A DNA stretch of 64,000 nucleotides from Asterias rubens. Its lineage: Eukaryota > Echinodermata > Asteroidea > Forcipulatida > Asteriidae. Each line of letters opens with the position of its first letter. Positions within the stretch are counted from its first letter, which is position 1. The position numbers and the translations under genes are program-made. The notes under the pieces were generated by a model. That model did not search any database, was not told the DNA's origin, and was given only the letters and a program-made list of their open reading frames with translations. Below, one piece after another: positions 25,364-35,521 of the stretch. Where the stretch lies: positions 6,720,333 through 6,784,332 of the forward strand of contig NC_047078.1 in the NCBI RefSeq assembly GCF_902459465.1, written 5' to 3'.

Positions 25364-25894
25364 CGTAAATTTATTAGTGTAAATTCTCTTCTCTTAAAGG
25401 AACATTACAGATTTGGTTTTGCTGGCAAAACAGTTGCTGACAATGTAAGCACTTTTTTGTAATCCACGATGCCTAAAGTGACAAACCTGTAGAAGTTCGA
25501 GAGCGACCATCTTGGTCACGAGAGAGTAGTGAAAACCGATTACAAATTTTGCATTGCATCGATGCCAAAACAAAAATGAATAAAACGCTCACTGAGCGAT
25601 AAACTCCAAACGCGAAATTAGGTTCTTTATTTCTCATCAAATATGACATTTCAGACAGAAATATTTCATGGGATTTTTCTACTATCATCATTAGACCGTG
25701 TAAAATTTCATGTAAATTTGTGATCATCACGATTTTGTTTCTTACCAATTCTTTAGCGTTCCTTAAATTTTCATGCCATTGTTAATCCATCCATGGAGGA
25801 GTTTACCATATGGAGAAATTCGTCCATTGTCCTACATTTCAAATTAAAGTTTATTGCATCTGTGGGAAAGTTCTAGCCAATCTTAATCTTTTGC

Positions 25895-25970
25895 CACCTC
25901 CCCCCCCCCTCCACCCCTGACTCCCCCCCTCCACCCCTGACTCCCCGCCCCCTCCACCCCTGACCCCCAA
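25895..25970. repeat. C-rich tandem repeat
   Basis: Three to four units of 'cccctccacccctgactc' preceded by a C run. Confidence 0.85.
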
Positions 25971-26475
25971 TCAGGTCCAGCTGCCCAGGTCATTGTTTAT
26001 TGGAACTTGAGAAGTCACAAGTGGTCTCATTTGCATAATTCCTTTGTATTTATAGTTGTTTCCTGTATTAAGCTAAGTCATGGCCCAGGAATGCAGTTCA
26101 TCCTGTGGGTCATTCTCATAGTTATGCAAGGAGGCAAAGTTTTGAAGAGATCATGATTTTTTACAGGGCTGGCTGGGTGGGTGGTTTCAGTTGTTAGAAA
26201 AATGGAATAAAGCATTACGTCACATCTTCATCATGATGTTTCCAGACTTAAATTTCAAGACTGCTACATGTAGATGACCTGTGATGCTTCTTCATAGTTT
26301 ATTTAGGGCCCACTGGGTTTGTTTGCCTTGAGTTACAAAAACTACTTGTTTTCCAGAAACATTCACGACAAATCGTGGGTTTGAGAGTTCTTAAAACTGG
26401 TTACAATGTGTAGCAATTTATTGTTGATGTTCAGACTGTTTGTAGGACACAAAACACAATGTCCACAGATTTGCA

Positions 26476-26828
26476 TTAAAGGGAAGGTACACGTTTGGTA
26501 ATTACTATAAACAAATAGCTTAAAAACTTGGTAACGAGCATTAGAGAGCTGTTGATAGTATAAAACAATGTGAGAAATGGCTCCCACTGAAGTAGCATAG
26601 ATTTTGAGAAAGAGGTAATTTCTCACTAAACCAGCAGTCTTTTTATTCCTATCTGAAAGCACATAAATTCATCCAACAAGGATGTTTTTTTTTCTCTCAT
26701 GATTATCTCTCAACTTTGATGACCAATTTAGCTCAAATTTTATTATTATTTATTAAAATTTTGTTATTTTATGCTTAATTATGTTGGCTAGTGAGATGAC
26801 TGGTCTTTGACAATTTCATTCCCTTTAA
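26476..26828. mobile_element. MITE, family A relative
   Basis: Ends 'ttaaagggaaggtacacgtt' and 'cattccctttaa'. The internal 'gtgagaaatggctcccactg' is of family A, but the central palindrome is replaced. Confidence 0.7.
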
Positions 26829-27288
26829 ACTTACTTATGGTTTGAAGTTATTGATGGTAGAAAGCTTCCCCTAAATTTTACTTGTTTATTTTACGTGCTG
26901 TAGTTTTTGAGAATTTGGGTAAATTGTAAGGAATCATTGGCCTATTTTTTAGTTAGTATCTCGGTGGGAATGTTCTAGCCAACGTTAATCTTTTGCACTT
27001 CCCCCCCCCCCAGTCTGTTGGTACCTCCATGCATCTCATCTGACCAATCATGGTGGTCAATAACCATTGCCCTCCAGTGGAGGTCTAGGAACAGGTGGCC
27101 AGAAGGACACTTGGCCTATTGTGCTTTTGCACCAGGCTGAGTAAAAAAATAATTATGTTTAGCGCCTGGGTTTCTAAAAAAAATATGTATAGGAGGGGAC
27201 CCTTTTTTATTTGTAATATTATTAAGATGACCCCCATTCTTTGTATTATTCATTTTTTTTTTTTTTTTCACTTTCTGATTTGTTTTAG

Positions 27289-27443
27289 GTGGTACTTGTT
27301 ACATCGTCATTCATGGATTGCGAGAAAGGAATCAACACAGATCGTGTCCGCATGTTTGGTCCTGAGTGAGAGACTCTCCAAAGCTGTCTTAGACAAGAAA
27401 TGGGATCGAGCCAGAGTTGTCTGCTCTCAGCCTTTTTAATAAG
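27289..27443 (+). pseudogene. XRCC1: XRCC1-like N-terminal-domain exon, frame broken
   Basis: XRCC1 is the scaffold of single-strand-break and base-excision repair; its N-terminal domain binds DNA polymerase beta. After the acceptor 'tgttttag' the exon reads VVLVTSSFMDCEKGINTDRV then RMFGPE. This matches the vertebrate segment VLLVTSSFM...NRVRMFGPD. The frame then hits TGA at 27367. One frame over it resumes as ERLSKAVLDKKWDRARVVCS and QPF, matching the KRWDRVKIVCSQPY segment. An extra four bases in the 'gagtgagaga' run at about 27364-27371 restore the family length if discounted. A second shift of one base in the T5 run (27433-27437) is needed to end in NK before the donor 'aag|gtaata'. Homology is strong; whether the lesions are biological or assembly errors is open. 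Confidence 0.8.
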
Positions 27444-27717
27444 GTAATAATCTTCCTACATGTTGTAAAAAAACTCCTCAAAGACATATAGAGTCAATAA
27501 GAAGTTGACCAGGGTTTATGATGTTTTTCAAAACAAACAAATGAGTATGCCTAAAGCATATAACAAACACTCTCTCCTGCTTATTAGAGAAGAAAGGATG
27601 AAAGAATTTGATATTTCTTTTAGGCCAAATAAAAAAAAATACCAGTTGATCGTACGGATTTTTCAAAAAAGAGGAGGATGAGGGCCTTACTATTTAATAT
27701 TTACTCTTTTTTTTCAG

Positions 27718-27765
27718 GATGGTCGCTTGGTCATTCAAATCAAACAGGCCACTCATTCTTCAGTT
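27718..27765 (+). pseudogene. XRCC1: Possible next XRCC1-like exon, start only
   Basis: A strong polypyrimidine tract ending in 'tttttttttcag' is followed by DGRLVIQIKQATHSS. In XRCC1 the CSQPYSK end of the preceding exon is followed by D-x-x-FGLSFV, and the present sequence could be that segment with a few bases lost (D-G-R-...-IQIKQ). The match is short and the exon end cannot be placed; I see no convincing donor. The stretch to about 28300 otherwise holds no XRCC1 similarity, and the central linker and BRCT1 that should follow are not visible. Confidence 0.35.
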
Positions 27766-28367
27766 AGAACCCATCGCAAACTTATTTTATATCTGTTTAA
27801 TCAGAAAAATAAAAAAAAGGATGCGGCCCCAAAAAAGGATGCGGGCGGGAACGATAAACTGGTATTTTTTTTAATTTGGCCTTTAATCAGAAATCTCTGT
27901 CAACTTCTTTTTGACTCAACCAGTACATGTATGGTCCTCGTTTTCGAGCTGTTTCGAGCTTCGGACTCGAGCTCTAGTGTTTTTGATCAGCAGAGGGTGG
28001 GTTTGAGTACTTGTCCTGGCACTAGTGTTGTCGTACAGATGGGATATTATTTTAAAAGCTGTGAAGCTCAAATTCATACTCCCTGAGAATGCGATTGGGA
28101 AGCAAATTTTGACGTTTGATGGCTGTTTTTGCAGGGAATGTTTCGCAGGAGTTGCGGGCACAGCTCAACTGTTGCAAACTATTCGTTGCAAATTTGTGAC
28201 ATCAAAATTTGCTTTGCATTCTTAATCGCAGGAAGTATGAACCGGCTTTACCCTCATGTACCAGGATTGGCTGTGCATGTAAAATAACCCTGAACAAAAG
28301 CAGTAGTTATGTTTGAATGTTACAGAATCTTAAATTTTGAATTTTCTGTCCGAATCACAGTTTGCAG

Positions 28368-28611
28368 GTATATGGTTCCCACAAGGGATGACAGCTCAAG
28401 CCATGAGGAAAAGGGTGAAACAGAGGATGAAGAAGACGGGGAACCAAGCAAGAGGAGTAGAGCATCATGCAAGAAAGCCACACCTAATAAAGCAATGCCT
28501 AAAACTGCCACGCCTAAAACTGACATGCCTAAAGTAGACACACCCAAAGATGCTCGACCTGTTGATGAGGATAACAAGGAAGAAGTTGCTGCCTTAACAA
28601 TGGCCTATCAG
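28368..28611 (+). CDS. XRCC1: XRCC1-like inter-BRCT linker exon
   Basis: The acceptor 'cacagtttgcag' leads into (R)YMVPTRDDSSSHEEKGETE, DEEDGEPSKRSRASCKK, then a run of short repeats of the form K-A-x-P-K-x (TPNKAMPKTATPKTDMPK) and ends EEVAALTMAYQ before 'cag|gttgga'. The position and composition resemble the acidic, Ser/Glu-rich linker that begins RYLMAGPGSSSEEDE after BRCT1 in XRCC1. The frame is open throughout. Assignment rests mainly on location between two clear XRCC1 exons plus the RY-M start; the low-complexity sequence cannot prove it. The donor GTTGGA is weak, and its phase does not join directly to the next recognised exon, so another exon may lie between. Confidence 0.5.
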
Positions 28612-29273
28612 GTTGGACTTCTTTTAAACTCTTTTGGCCTTTGTAATTATTAATAAAAAAGAAAATCAGGATTGTATTGCCCTGCGGTTATAAAATCACT
28701 TACGTAAAAATAAGCAACAGAGTCGGTTAAGTTCAAAGTGTCTTTAATTATAGAGGGTTACACTTTTACGCCGTCTTTAACTTTGAAAAGTACATCGTTA
28801 ATTTTTTATTCAGCCATTTACTAAACCTGGTGTTATAAGAAAATGAAAATTACAAGGCGCTGTATTTTTGACAAGGTGAGAGCGCTCTCAACATGAAGTT
28901 TCTCACTTCCGGAGGTATACACGATTCGTCCTAATCGTTTTAATAGGTGCTTTAAAAGAGGTGGGTTACAAGTTGTCTTTTTTCTGTGATGGATTTGATG
29001 TCTGTGGTGATAATGTGTTCCAGTCTTAAATAACCGTTTAGGGTATGTATGAATATATCCCAGGAAGTGACATTAATATGTCGAGAGTGCCCCCACATGG
29101 TTAAACAAAACAGCGCAGTGTGAAAATTTCCGTGGTTGTTATCTTTTTACATGAAATGTTTCTAAAATGCTTTAAACAGGTACTATCAAACGCTGTTGTA
29201 GGCTTCTGACATCGTTTGTATTGCCATTCATTTTTAAGAGCGATTACCATATTTTATGTATATACCTTCCCTC

Positions 29274-29400
29274 AAAGTGTCTTGCTCAAGGACACGAGTC
29301 ATGACGGGGATTCGAACCCACAGTCTGCTGACTTGGTCTCTCCGAGTATGATTCGATCGCCATTCAATGTGTGTACACATTCAAAACATTGACTTTGACT
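29274..29400 (-). mobile_element. SINE fragment in XRCC1-like intron
   Basis: The reverse complement of the 22261 SINE: a B box ggttcgaatcc-type sequence at 29308-29318 (ggattcgaacc on the + strand) next to 'gtgtcttgctcaaggacac'. It includes sequence 5' of the B box that the other copy lacks. It ends about 150 bp before the BRCT2 exon. Confidence 0.65.
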
Positions 29401-29548
29401 CGTCTTGGCAAGCAGAACTGTTATTAGGTCCCATTCGGTTTGACTATTTTTGTTATCTAAGTAGGATTTGAAACTGTGCATGGTGGAACTACGACAGACA
29501 TGTAGAAAGGTTTGCGGTAACACCATGTAATGACTATCTCGTTACCAG

Positions 29549-29778
29549 GTCACAAGAAAACAAGAAAGTCAAAGCTAAGCCAAGCTCTACAGATCCCTAT
29601 GATAGTTCCACTGATGAGGAACCCGACAACAAGACACCAGACCCTCCAGTCTCTCCATCGTTGCCTACTGCTGTACCTGACCTGCCTGACTTCTTTGCTG
29701 GGAAGGTGTTTTCCTCTTTGGGATGTTTGAAGCAGAAGAGAGGAGGCAGTTGACAAGACTTATTGTAGCATTTGAAGG
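29549..29778 (+). pseudogene. XRCC1: XRCC1-like exon entering BRCT2, one-base frameshift
   Basis: From the acceptor 'ttaccag' the frame reads SQENKKVKAKPSSTDPYDSS, TDEEPDNKTPDPP and ...VPDLPDFFAGK. This parallels DPYAGSTDENTDSE...VPELPDFFQGK just before the second BRCT domain of XRCC1. BRCT2 binds DNA ligase III in the family. After GKV the frame is lost at the T4 run 29709-29712. One frame over it continues FGMFEAEERRQLTRLIVAFE, matching the family's YGEFPGDERRKLIRYVTAF. One missing T explains the shift exactly. The donor is 'gaagg|gtatgtg'. The remaining two thirds of BRCT2 are not recognisable downstream. Confidence 0.85.
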
Positions 29779-29845
29779 GTATGTGTACATGTAATTTGTC
29801 ATTACAAAGTTTGAGTTGGGAAAGCCATATTGAAAAATCTATATC

Positions 29846-29980
29846 AGGTTTCTTGGCGGTGAGAAAAATTGCTGGAGAATTTATTGGGATCCTGGTGGGA
29901 GGTTGGTGGGATCATTTTATGGGAAGTTTGAAGCAGAGGAGAGAAGACAGTTGACAAGACTTATTGTAGCACTTGAAGGG
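29846..29980 (+). pseudogene. Tandem partial copy of the XRCC1-like BRCT2 exon
   Basis: A second copy of the preceding exon's 3' half lies about 200 bp downstream. It reads GSFYGKFEAEERRQLTRLIV then ALEG, in one continuous open frame. The similarity carries on into flanking intron ('tgtacatgtaatttgtcatt' against 'tgtacgtgtgatttgccgtt', and then 'gttgggaaag' in both). An AG at 29845 opens a frame without stops through the copy, and its first bases (tttcttggcggtgagaa) resemble the DFFAGK codons of copy 1, with an extra 50-60 bp between. The donor equivalent (gtacaag) is weaker than copy 1's gtatgtg. It could be a dead exon duplicate or an alternative exon. Confidence 0.65.
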
Positions 29981-30086
29981 TACAAGTGTACGTGTGATTT
30001 GCCGTTACAAAATATTTTAAGTTGGGAAAGGTCAATTTTATTATTATAAATGTTTTGTTTATTTCTAATGTTTTGTTAAATTATGA

Positions 30087-30470
30087 TTAAAGGCAGTGGA
30101 CACTATTGGTATTTACTCAAAATAATTATTGGCATAAAACCTTACTTGGTGACGAGTAATGGGGAGATGTTGATGGTATCAAACATTGTGAGAAACGGCT
30201 CCCTCTGAATTGCCATAGTTTTCGAGAAAGAAGTAATTTTCCTCGAATTTGATTTCGAGACCTCAGATTTAGAACTTGAGGTCTCAAAATCAACCATCTA
30301 ATTGCACACAACTTCATGTGTCATGTGACTAGGTTGTTTTTTCCTTTCATTATTATCTCGCAAGTTCGATGACCGATTGAGCTCAAATTTTCACAGATTT
30401 GTTATTTTATGCTTATGTTGAGATACACCAACTGTGAAGGCTAGTCTTTGACAATTACGAGTTACCAATT
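30087..30470 (-). mobile_element. MITE family A copy, right end lost
   Basis: Begins 'ttaaaggcagtggacactat' and keeps the central palindrome; ends in 'gacaattacgagttacca' without the last 20 bases. It follows the duplicated XRCC1-like exon. Confidence 0.8.
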
Positions 30471-30799
30471 GTATAGAAATGATGATTATGATTTGGTTGT
30501 CCTCAGGTGGTCACTTTGTCTTACAGTAATAGTTATTTATGTTACCCCTGTGGAAACATGTGAACATAATAACTTTTGGTCAGCATTTTTATATACTCTT
30601 TTTGTGAGGACTTTGGGTAAAGAAACGAGGATGGGCTGAGAAGGGAAAGGGGGGTTAGCCTGTTATCACTTCCTTCTTTTCTTTTGAAGTCAGAGTCCAT
30701 GTTGATTGGTCTTTCGTGTGTCGGTCCAGGGATGACTCTGCCGCAAACATCTTTTATTGGCTTAGTTTGAATGATGCACCTTATCATCCAACACCGAAA

Positions 30800-32576
30800 G
30801 ACAGTTCAGGTCAATTGTGTGGTCTGTTAAGTCTCTGATAACAACACAAAGCCTGAAACATGTTCTCCTTTGGTTGTCCCACATGGTTCCCTTCATTGCA
30901 TACTTAGGTATTCCATTAGATGGAAGCTGTATTAAAATGTATTACAGACATTACACTCTTAAGTCATTAGTCAGATGTGTCTTTTTGCACCAACTGATAG
31001 CTCTATTCAGCATCTCAAGAACAATCTCATCTTAAAGCAATCCTATGTTGTTATGCTGATACTTTGGCCCATTGTCTTGTGGCAGAGATAGGGGAGGTAG
31101 TTTGGGTAGTTAGGGATAAGTCAATGCTGCTTGCATCATGGGCACGCTGGACCTGAACTGCAATCCGCAGAGCAGCGTCCAGAATCGTCACCCCCTGTTG
31201 TGGATCAAGCTTACCTGAATGGTGTGCATTAGTTTGATAGGGACATCCATGGCAGTATAGTATGGAAGTCATTCCAGTTCTTCGATGCCCTTTTTGCTCG
31301 TTGACTTCTCCAACTTTCCTTCAGCTGTCTTTGGCCTTTTTTGCGCTGCCTTTCCGTTTGAGAAGTTAACACCCTTTTGTGAAGTTCTGCCACTTTGCAT
31401 AAGTTCTACAGGGACATCCATGGCAGTATAGTATAGAAGTCGTTCCAGCTCTTCGATGCCCTTCTTGCTCGTTGACTTCTCCAACTTTCCTGCAGCTGTC
31501 TAAGCCTTTTTTGCGCTGCCTTTCAGTTTGAGAAGTCAACGCCCTTTTGTGAAGTTCTGCCCCTCTCCGTCCATCACTGAGCTCCTTTTCTTTCAAGTGG
31601 GGAGGATGAGGGCCTCTTGTTTCAACATCTGTGAACTGGTCACGGCTCCGCAGATCATCATCCATACTAGGGTATCTCTGTTGTCCAGGTATAGAACTTT
31701 TCTGTACTCCTGGCTGTACTTCCCTATAATGATAAAAAGATTTCAATTCATTTAAATTTTTTATTGTCAGACAATAATACACATATACAGTGAAATTCCC
31801 TTTGGTTAGCGGGTCTAAAAACATTAAAATTACAAAAACGCACTAAAACCACATAAGGCTTACACAATAACAAATAAACAGAATCATCAACACTTTTCAT
31901 ACTGAAATACACAGTATTTAGAACTTTATTTATCAAATGCACGCGGAAAACAAAATTATATTATAAGAAATTACACCAATTTCATTTTAAAGAGAAAGCA
32001 GAGAAATCGATACAATTGTTGTTTTGTGTGCTGTGTCTTGTTTTCCCTACCTCCATAAACCAGGAACCTCATCATCTCTAATAAGGGATTCTTTCCAACC
32101 AATCTTGGCAAACTGCTGATGACCGTTCCCAGTTTGGCAGAGAAGGAAATGAAGAACAGGAACCCCCTCACCCAATCTGTGTTCCGGATTTCAACCTGTC
32201 GTGAAAAAGGCCAGCAACTATTGATGAAATTGCTGACTTGCTTGAGTCAACTTCAAGACAAGTGTATTTCTGACGTCTTAGGTGTTCCCTCTGTGCCAGA
32301 AACAAATTGTGCGCGACATCAGCAGTAACACCCTTCTTCCTTAGGTACAAGAGGTCTCCCTTGGGAATGGCCACTTCGACCTGGGGTCGTTTTCCTTTTA
32401 GAAGTTGAACAGTCCCGACTATAAAGAAAAATAATAAAATACAATACTTGAGAATACTTGTCTTTGACTATTACCAAATGCGTTTGGAGTTTTTAGTTGT
32501 TCAAAGAAATTTGTTTATATTTTATTCCACAAATGTCACATATTTACGGTTAAAGTCTAAAACCCATGAATTTTCA
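30800..32576 (-). mobile_element. Unclassified retroelement-like tract
   Basis: Several overlapping - strand frames (e.g. 31366-31824, 152 residues with EVQPGVQKSSIPGQQRYPSM; 32168-32374 with VAIPKGDLLYLRKKGV) look protein-like but broken. The tract contains the 170-bp tandem duplication and joins the repeats to its right. I could not name a domain. It probably belongs to the same composite element as the Gypsy fragments. Confidence 0.35.
31231..31561. repeat. Tandem duplication, two units of about 170 bp
   Basis: Two adjacent copies share 'gggacatccatggcagtata', 'cttgctcgttgacttctcca' and 'gcccttttgtgaagttctgc'. On the - strand both read ELERLLYYTAMDVPVELMQS-type sequence and KLEKSTSKKGIEELE. 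Together with the 96-bp array and the 57-bp duplication at 34567, it shows that this element region is prone to tandem growth. No known domain. Confidence 0.7.
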
Positions 32577-32893
32577 TCCAATTCTTCAGGAACGGTGAAC
32601 GGTGGCGAAAGATCCGAAATGGATACAATTGTGGTTTTGTGTATCGTGCCCCGTCCTCCCACTCGCCATAAACCTAGAACGTTACTGTCTTCAACTGGCG
32701 CCTCTTTCAATTGAATTTTGGCAAACTGCTGATGTCCAGTCCCAGTTTAACACAAAAGGCAGTGAAGTACCTGTCCTAAGGTGAGCCTTGGGCAGGTTCA
32801 CTCTCCTCCGTTGGGGTGGATACTTCAATAACTTCATCTAATGAAGGTACCGGGATAAAGACTGGCGCACCTGGGTTGAGTGGGGCTGATTGT
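32577..32893. repeat. Left copy of a 316-bp direct repeat
   Basis: This block ('aacggtgaacggtggcgaaa' to 'gggttgagtggggctgattg') recurs almost unchanged at 33957-34272. The pair flanks the 96-bp minisatellite. It is too short and lacks TG...CA ends for an LTR, and contains 60-codon frames differing by one residue between copies. It is most easily explained as a segmental duplication of a mobile-element segment. Confidence 0.85.
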
Positions 32894-32924
32894 GGTTGGT
32901 CGATACTGCGACCTGTTACTCACT

Positions 32925-33671
32925 AACCATACGTCGTGTTTCCTCTTGCTCAGAGGTGACTGTTTCTTGGTTGGTTGATACTGCAGCCATTGTACGTCTT
33001 GCCGCAGTCTGCAACTCACTAACCATACGTCGTGTTTCCTCTTGCTCAGAGGTGACTGTTTCTTTGTTGGTTGATACTGCAGCCATTGTCTGTCTTGCCG
33101 CAGTCTGCAACTCACTAACCATACGTCGTGTTTCCTCTTGCTCAGAGGTAGCTGTTTCTTTGTTGGTTGATACTGCAGCCATTGTACGTCTTGCCGCAGT
33201 CTGCAACTCATTAACCATACGTCGTGTTTCCTCTTGCTCAGAGGTAGCTGTTTCTTGGTTGGTTGATACTGCAGCCATTGTACGTCTTGCCGCTGTCTGC
33301 AGCTCACTAACCATACGTTGTGTTTCCTCTTGCTCAGAGGTGACTGTTTCTTGGTTGGTTGATATTGCAGCCATTGTACGTCTTGCCGCAGTCTGCAACT
33401 CACTAACCGTACGCCGTGTTTCCTCTTGCTCAGAGGTAGCTGTTTCTTGGTTGGTTGATACTGCAGCCATTGTACATGTACGTCTTGCCGCAGTCTGCAA
33501 CTCACTAACTGTACGTCGTGTTTCCTCTTGCTCAGAGGTAGCTGTTTCTTGGTTGGTTGATACTGCAACCATTGTACGTCTTGCCGCAGTCTGCAACTCA
33601 CTAACCATACGTCGTGTTTCCTCTTGCTCAGAGGTAGCTGTTTCTTGCTTGGTTGATACTGCAGCCTGCAT
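32925..33671 (-). repeat. 96-bp coding minisatellite (32-residue repeats)
   Basis: Eight copies of a 96-bp unit; on the - strand each encodes a variant of MAAVSTNQETATSEQEETRR followed by MVSELQTAARRT. Copy-to-copy changes are single bases; one copy has six extra bases (an added CT pair of residues), keeping the frame. The residue pattern is highly charged and Ala/Leu/Met-spaced, compatible with a coiled coil. Because 96 is a multiple of three, two other frames (255 residues - strand, 295 residues + strand) also stay open, so frame choice is an inference. It lies in the Gypsy-rich region and may be part of a gag-like ORF. Confidence 0.8.
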
Positions 33672-33956
33672 GTCGGGTGTAACTTGTTCTGGATTTAGTG
33701 GTTTCCTTCACCATCACATGAATTCCCTTGTATTTTGCTTCAATGACCACCGTATCGCCCACTTGCCAATTTGTTAACAAACTGTAGGTGATCTCTCTGG
33801 GAATGTGCATGCGTTTGACTATTACCAAACGTGTTTTGAGTTTTTAGTTGTTCAAAGAAATTTGTTAAGGACGTACATTGTACAGTTTATGGATTTATAT
33901 TTTATTCCACAAATGTCACATATTTACGGTTAAAGTCTAAAACCCATAAATTTTCA

Positions 33957-34272
33957 TCCGATTCTTCAGGAACGGTGAACGGTGGCGAAAGATCCGAAAT
34001 GGATACAATTGTGGTTTTGTGTATCGTGCCCCGTCCTCCCACTCGCCATAAACCCAGAACGTTACTGTCTTCAACTGGCGCCTCTTTCCATTGAATTTTG
34101 GCAAACTGCTGATGTCCAGTCCCAGTTTAACACAAAAGGCAGTGAAGTACCTGTCCTAAGGTGAGCCTTGGGCAGGTTCACTCTCCTCCGTTGGGGTGGA
34201 TACTTCAATGACTTCATCTAATGAAGGTACCGGGATAAAGATGGTGCACCCGGGTTGAGTGGGGCTGATTGT
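33957..34272. repeat. Right copy of the 316-bp direct repeat
   Basis: Second copy of the block at 32577-32893, about 97-98% identical by eye; differences include 'cataaacctag' versus 'cataaacccag' and a deleted base near 34240 ('aaagactggc' versus 'aaagatggtg'). Homology extends a little upstream: both copies are preceded by 'cattcttcagg'-type sequence and 'ttttattccacaaatgtcac'. The high identity points to a recent duplication or gene conversion. Confidence 0.85.
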
Positions 34273-34275
34273 CTC

Positions 34276-34841
34276 CTAGCAGGAACTGGACGGAGAATTA
34301 TAGAAATTATCATCAGATATATCGGAATCTAGGGCATGATCCATGTCACTCGGTGGCGTTGGGAGTGGTCTTCGCTGAGGACGTCTAAGGCGGGGCTTAG
34401 GCTGTGGTCGTTTCCTAGCGCTAGGTTCATCTTCACATGAGGGGACAAATCCACAAGGGAGGAGCATGTTGCGATGAAGTGTCTTTCGTGGACCATCATC
34501 ATCGATCGGCTCTACTACGTAGACTGGAATATCTGGACTCAGTCGTAGTCGTACTCGATAAACTGTCTTACTCCACAGTCAGCAAGTTTGTGTGGACCCT
34601 TCAGACCAACAATGTTTCCCCCTGTCTTACTCCACAGTCAGCAAGTTTGTGTCGACCCTTCAGACCAACATTTTTCCCCTGTTTCAAGTGCTTGATCACA
34701 AACTCGTTTGTCATAGCGGGCCTTGTACTTCAGAGCGGTTTTCTCCATAGCAGCTGAGGCAAGTTCATGGGTTCGACGCATCCTCTCCTTAAGGTCAATA
34801 GCGTACTGGGCGTGGCTAGTTATACCTTGCTCTGTTGGCAA
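34276..34841 (-). mobile_element. Ty3/Gypsy integrase C-terminal region, broken
   Basis: The - strand reads QGITSHAQYAIDLKERMRRT then HELASAAMEKTALKYKARYD, the usual helical tail of a Gypsy integrase with the KARYDKR motif. After a break it resumes YRVRLRLSPDIPVYVVEPID and TLHRNMLLPCGFVPSCEDEP, the family's LHRNLLLPC signature, and a Pro/Arg-rich end. Between them lies a tandem duplication of about 57 bp (34567-34680, 'ccacagtcagcaagtttgtg' twice) that destroys the frame. It is a relic. Confidence 0.75.
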
Positions 34842-34989
34842 TCCAAACTGAACATTGCAGCATTGATTATTGACCTTGGCATTAATTATAATCTCGACTG
34901 TTTTTTCTCTCTTTTTTTTTTAAGAATCATATACTTAGATGGTTTAGAGTCAGAGGGCATAACGGAAACCTTCTTTGGGGAGCGGTGAG

Positions 34990-35520
34990 CAGTCTTTCGA
35001 TTCATCTTGTCCTCCAGATGGGACTCCGCCACCCTGGAGTTTGCTTAATTCATTTAGAATTCCTTCTTTGTTTTTCTTTTACTGTTGGTAGTTTTCGTAT
35101 TCTCGAAGGAATTACAAAACTTTAAACGGAAGCATTTTCTAGTTGATTCTCATGATGACTGATAAATTGTCAACTCGACTCAAAGGCTGCTCAGACAAAA
35201 GTGATCAAGTCAGCACAGACCGGCTATCAAGGAATGCAAGGCACCGTCCAAGGGGTCAATTGGAGGAAAGGAGAGGCAAATCAAATGCCCAGGCCAGACT
35301 GGTGACAGATTGAGCACACAGGTCCCGCGACAAGCCCGCCTGACTGTCTAGCGGTAATAAAATATTTGAAGCACAAAGTTTTGGCCTCAAATTGAATATT
35401 ATCACATACGACACAGAAACACTTTGGTTTGATCAACAGAGTGGCCTGAGTAGCCTTTTATTTGTTTATGCTGCAATGAGCTAAGCCATAACAAATGCTT
35501 GTATTTTATCAAACTTAACC
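34990..35520. other. Non-coding stretch left of the hairpin array
   Basis: No gene or recognised repeat. The segment ends where the first hairpin unit begins. On the element's - strand it would be the distal 3' region of whatever carries the SGNH ORF. Confidence 0.3.
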
Positions 35521-35521
35521 A

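Noticed and set aside
27478-27930. Inverted repeat around the second XRCC1-like exon ('aggccaaataaaaaaaaata' facing 'tttttttaatttggcct')
   Set aside because: Arms are short, AT-rich and separated by unequal spacers; may be an old foldback element but cannot be supported.
32890-33777. A 295-residue + strand ORF (VSSCSEVTVSWLVDTAAIVR repeats)
   Set aside because: It is a by-product of the 96-bp array, where any stop-free frame remains open; the - strand frame has better protein character.
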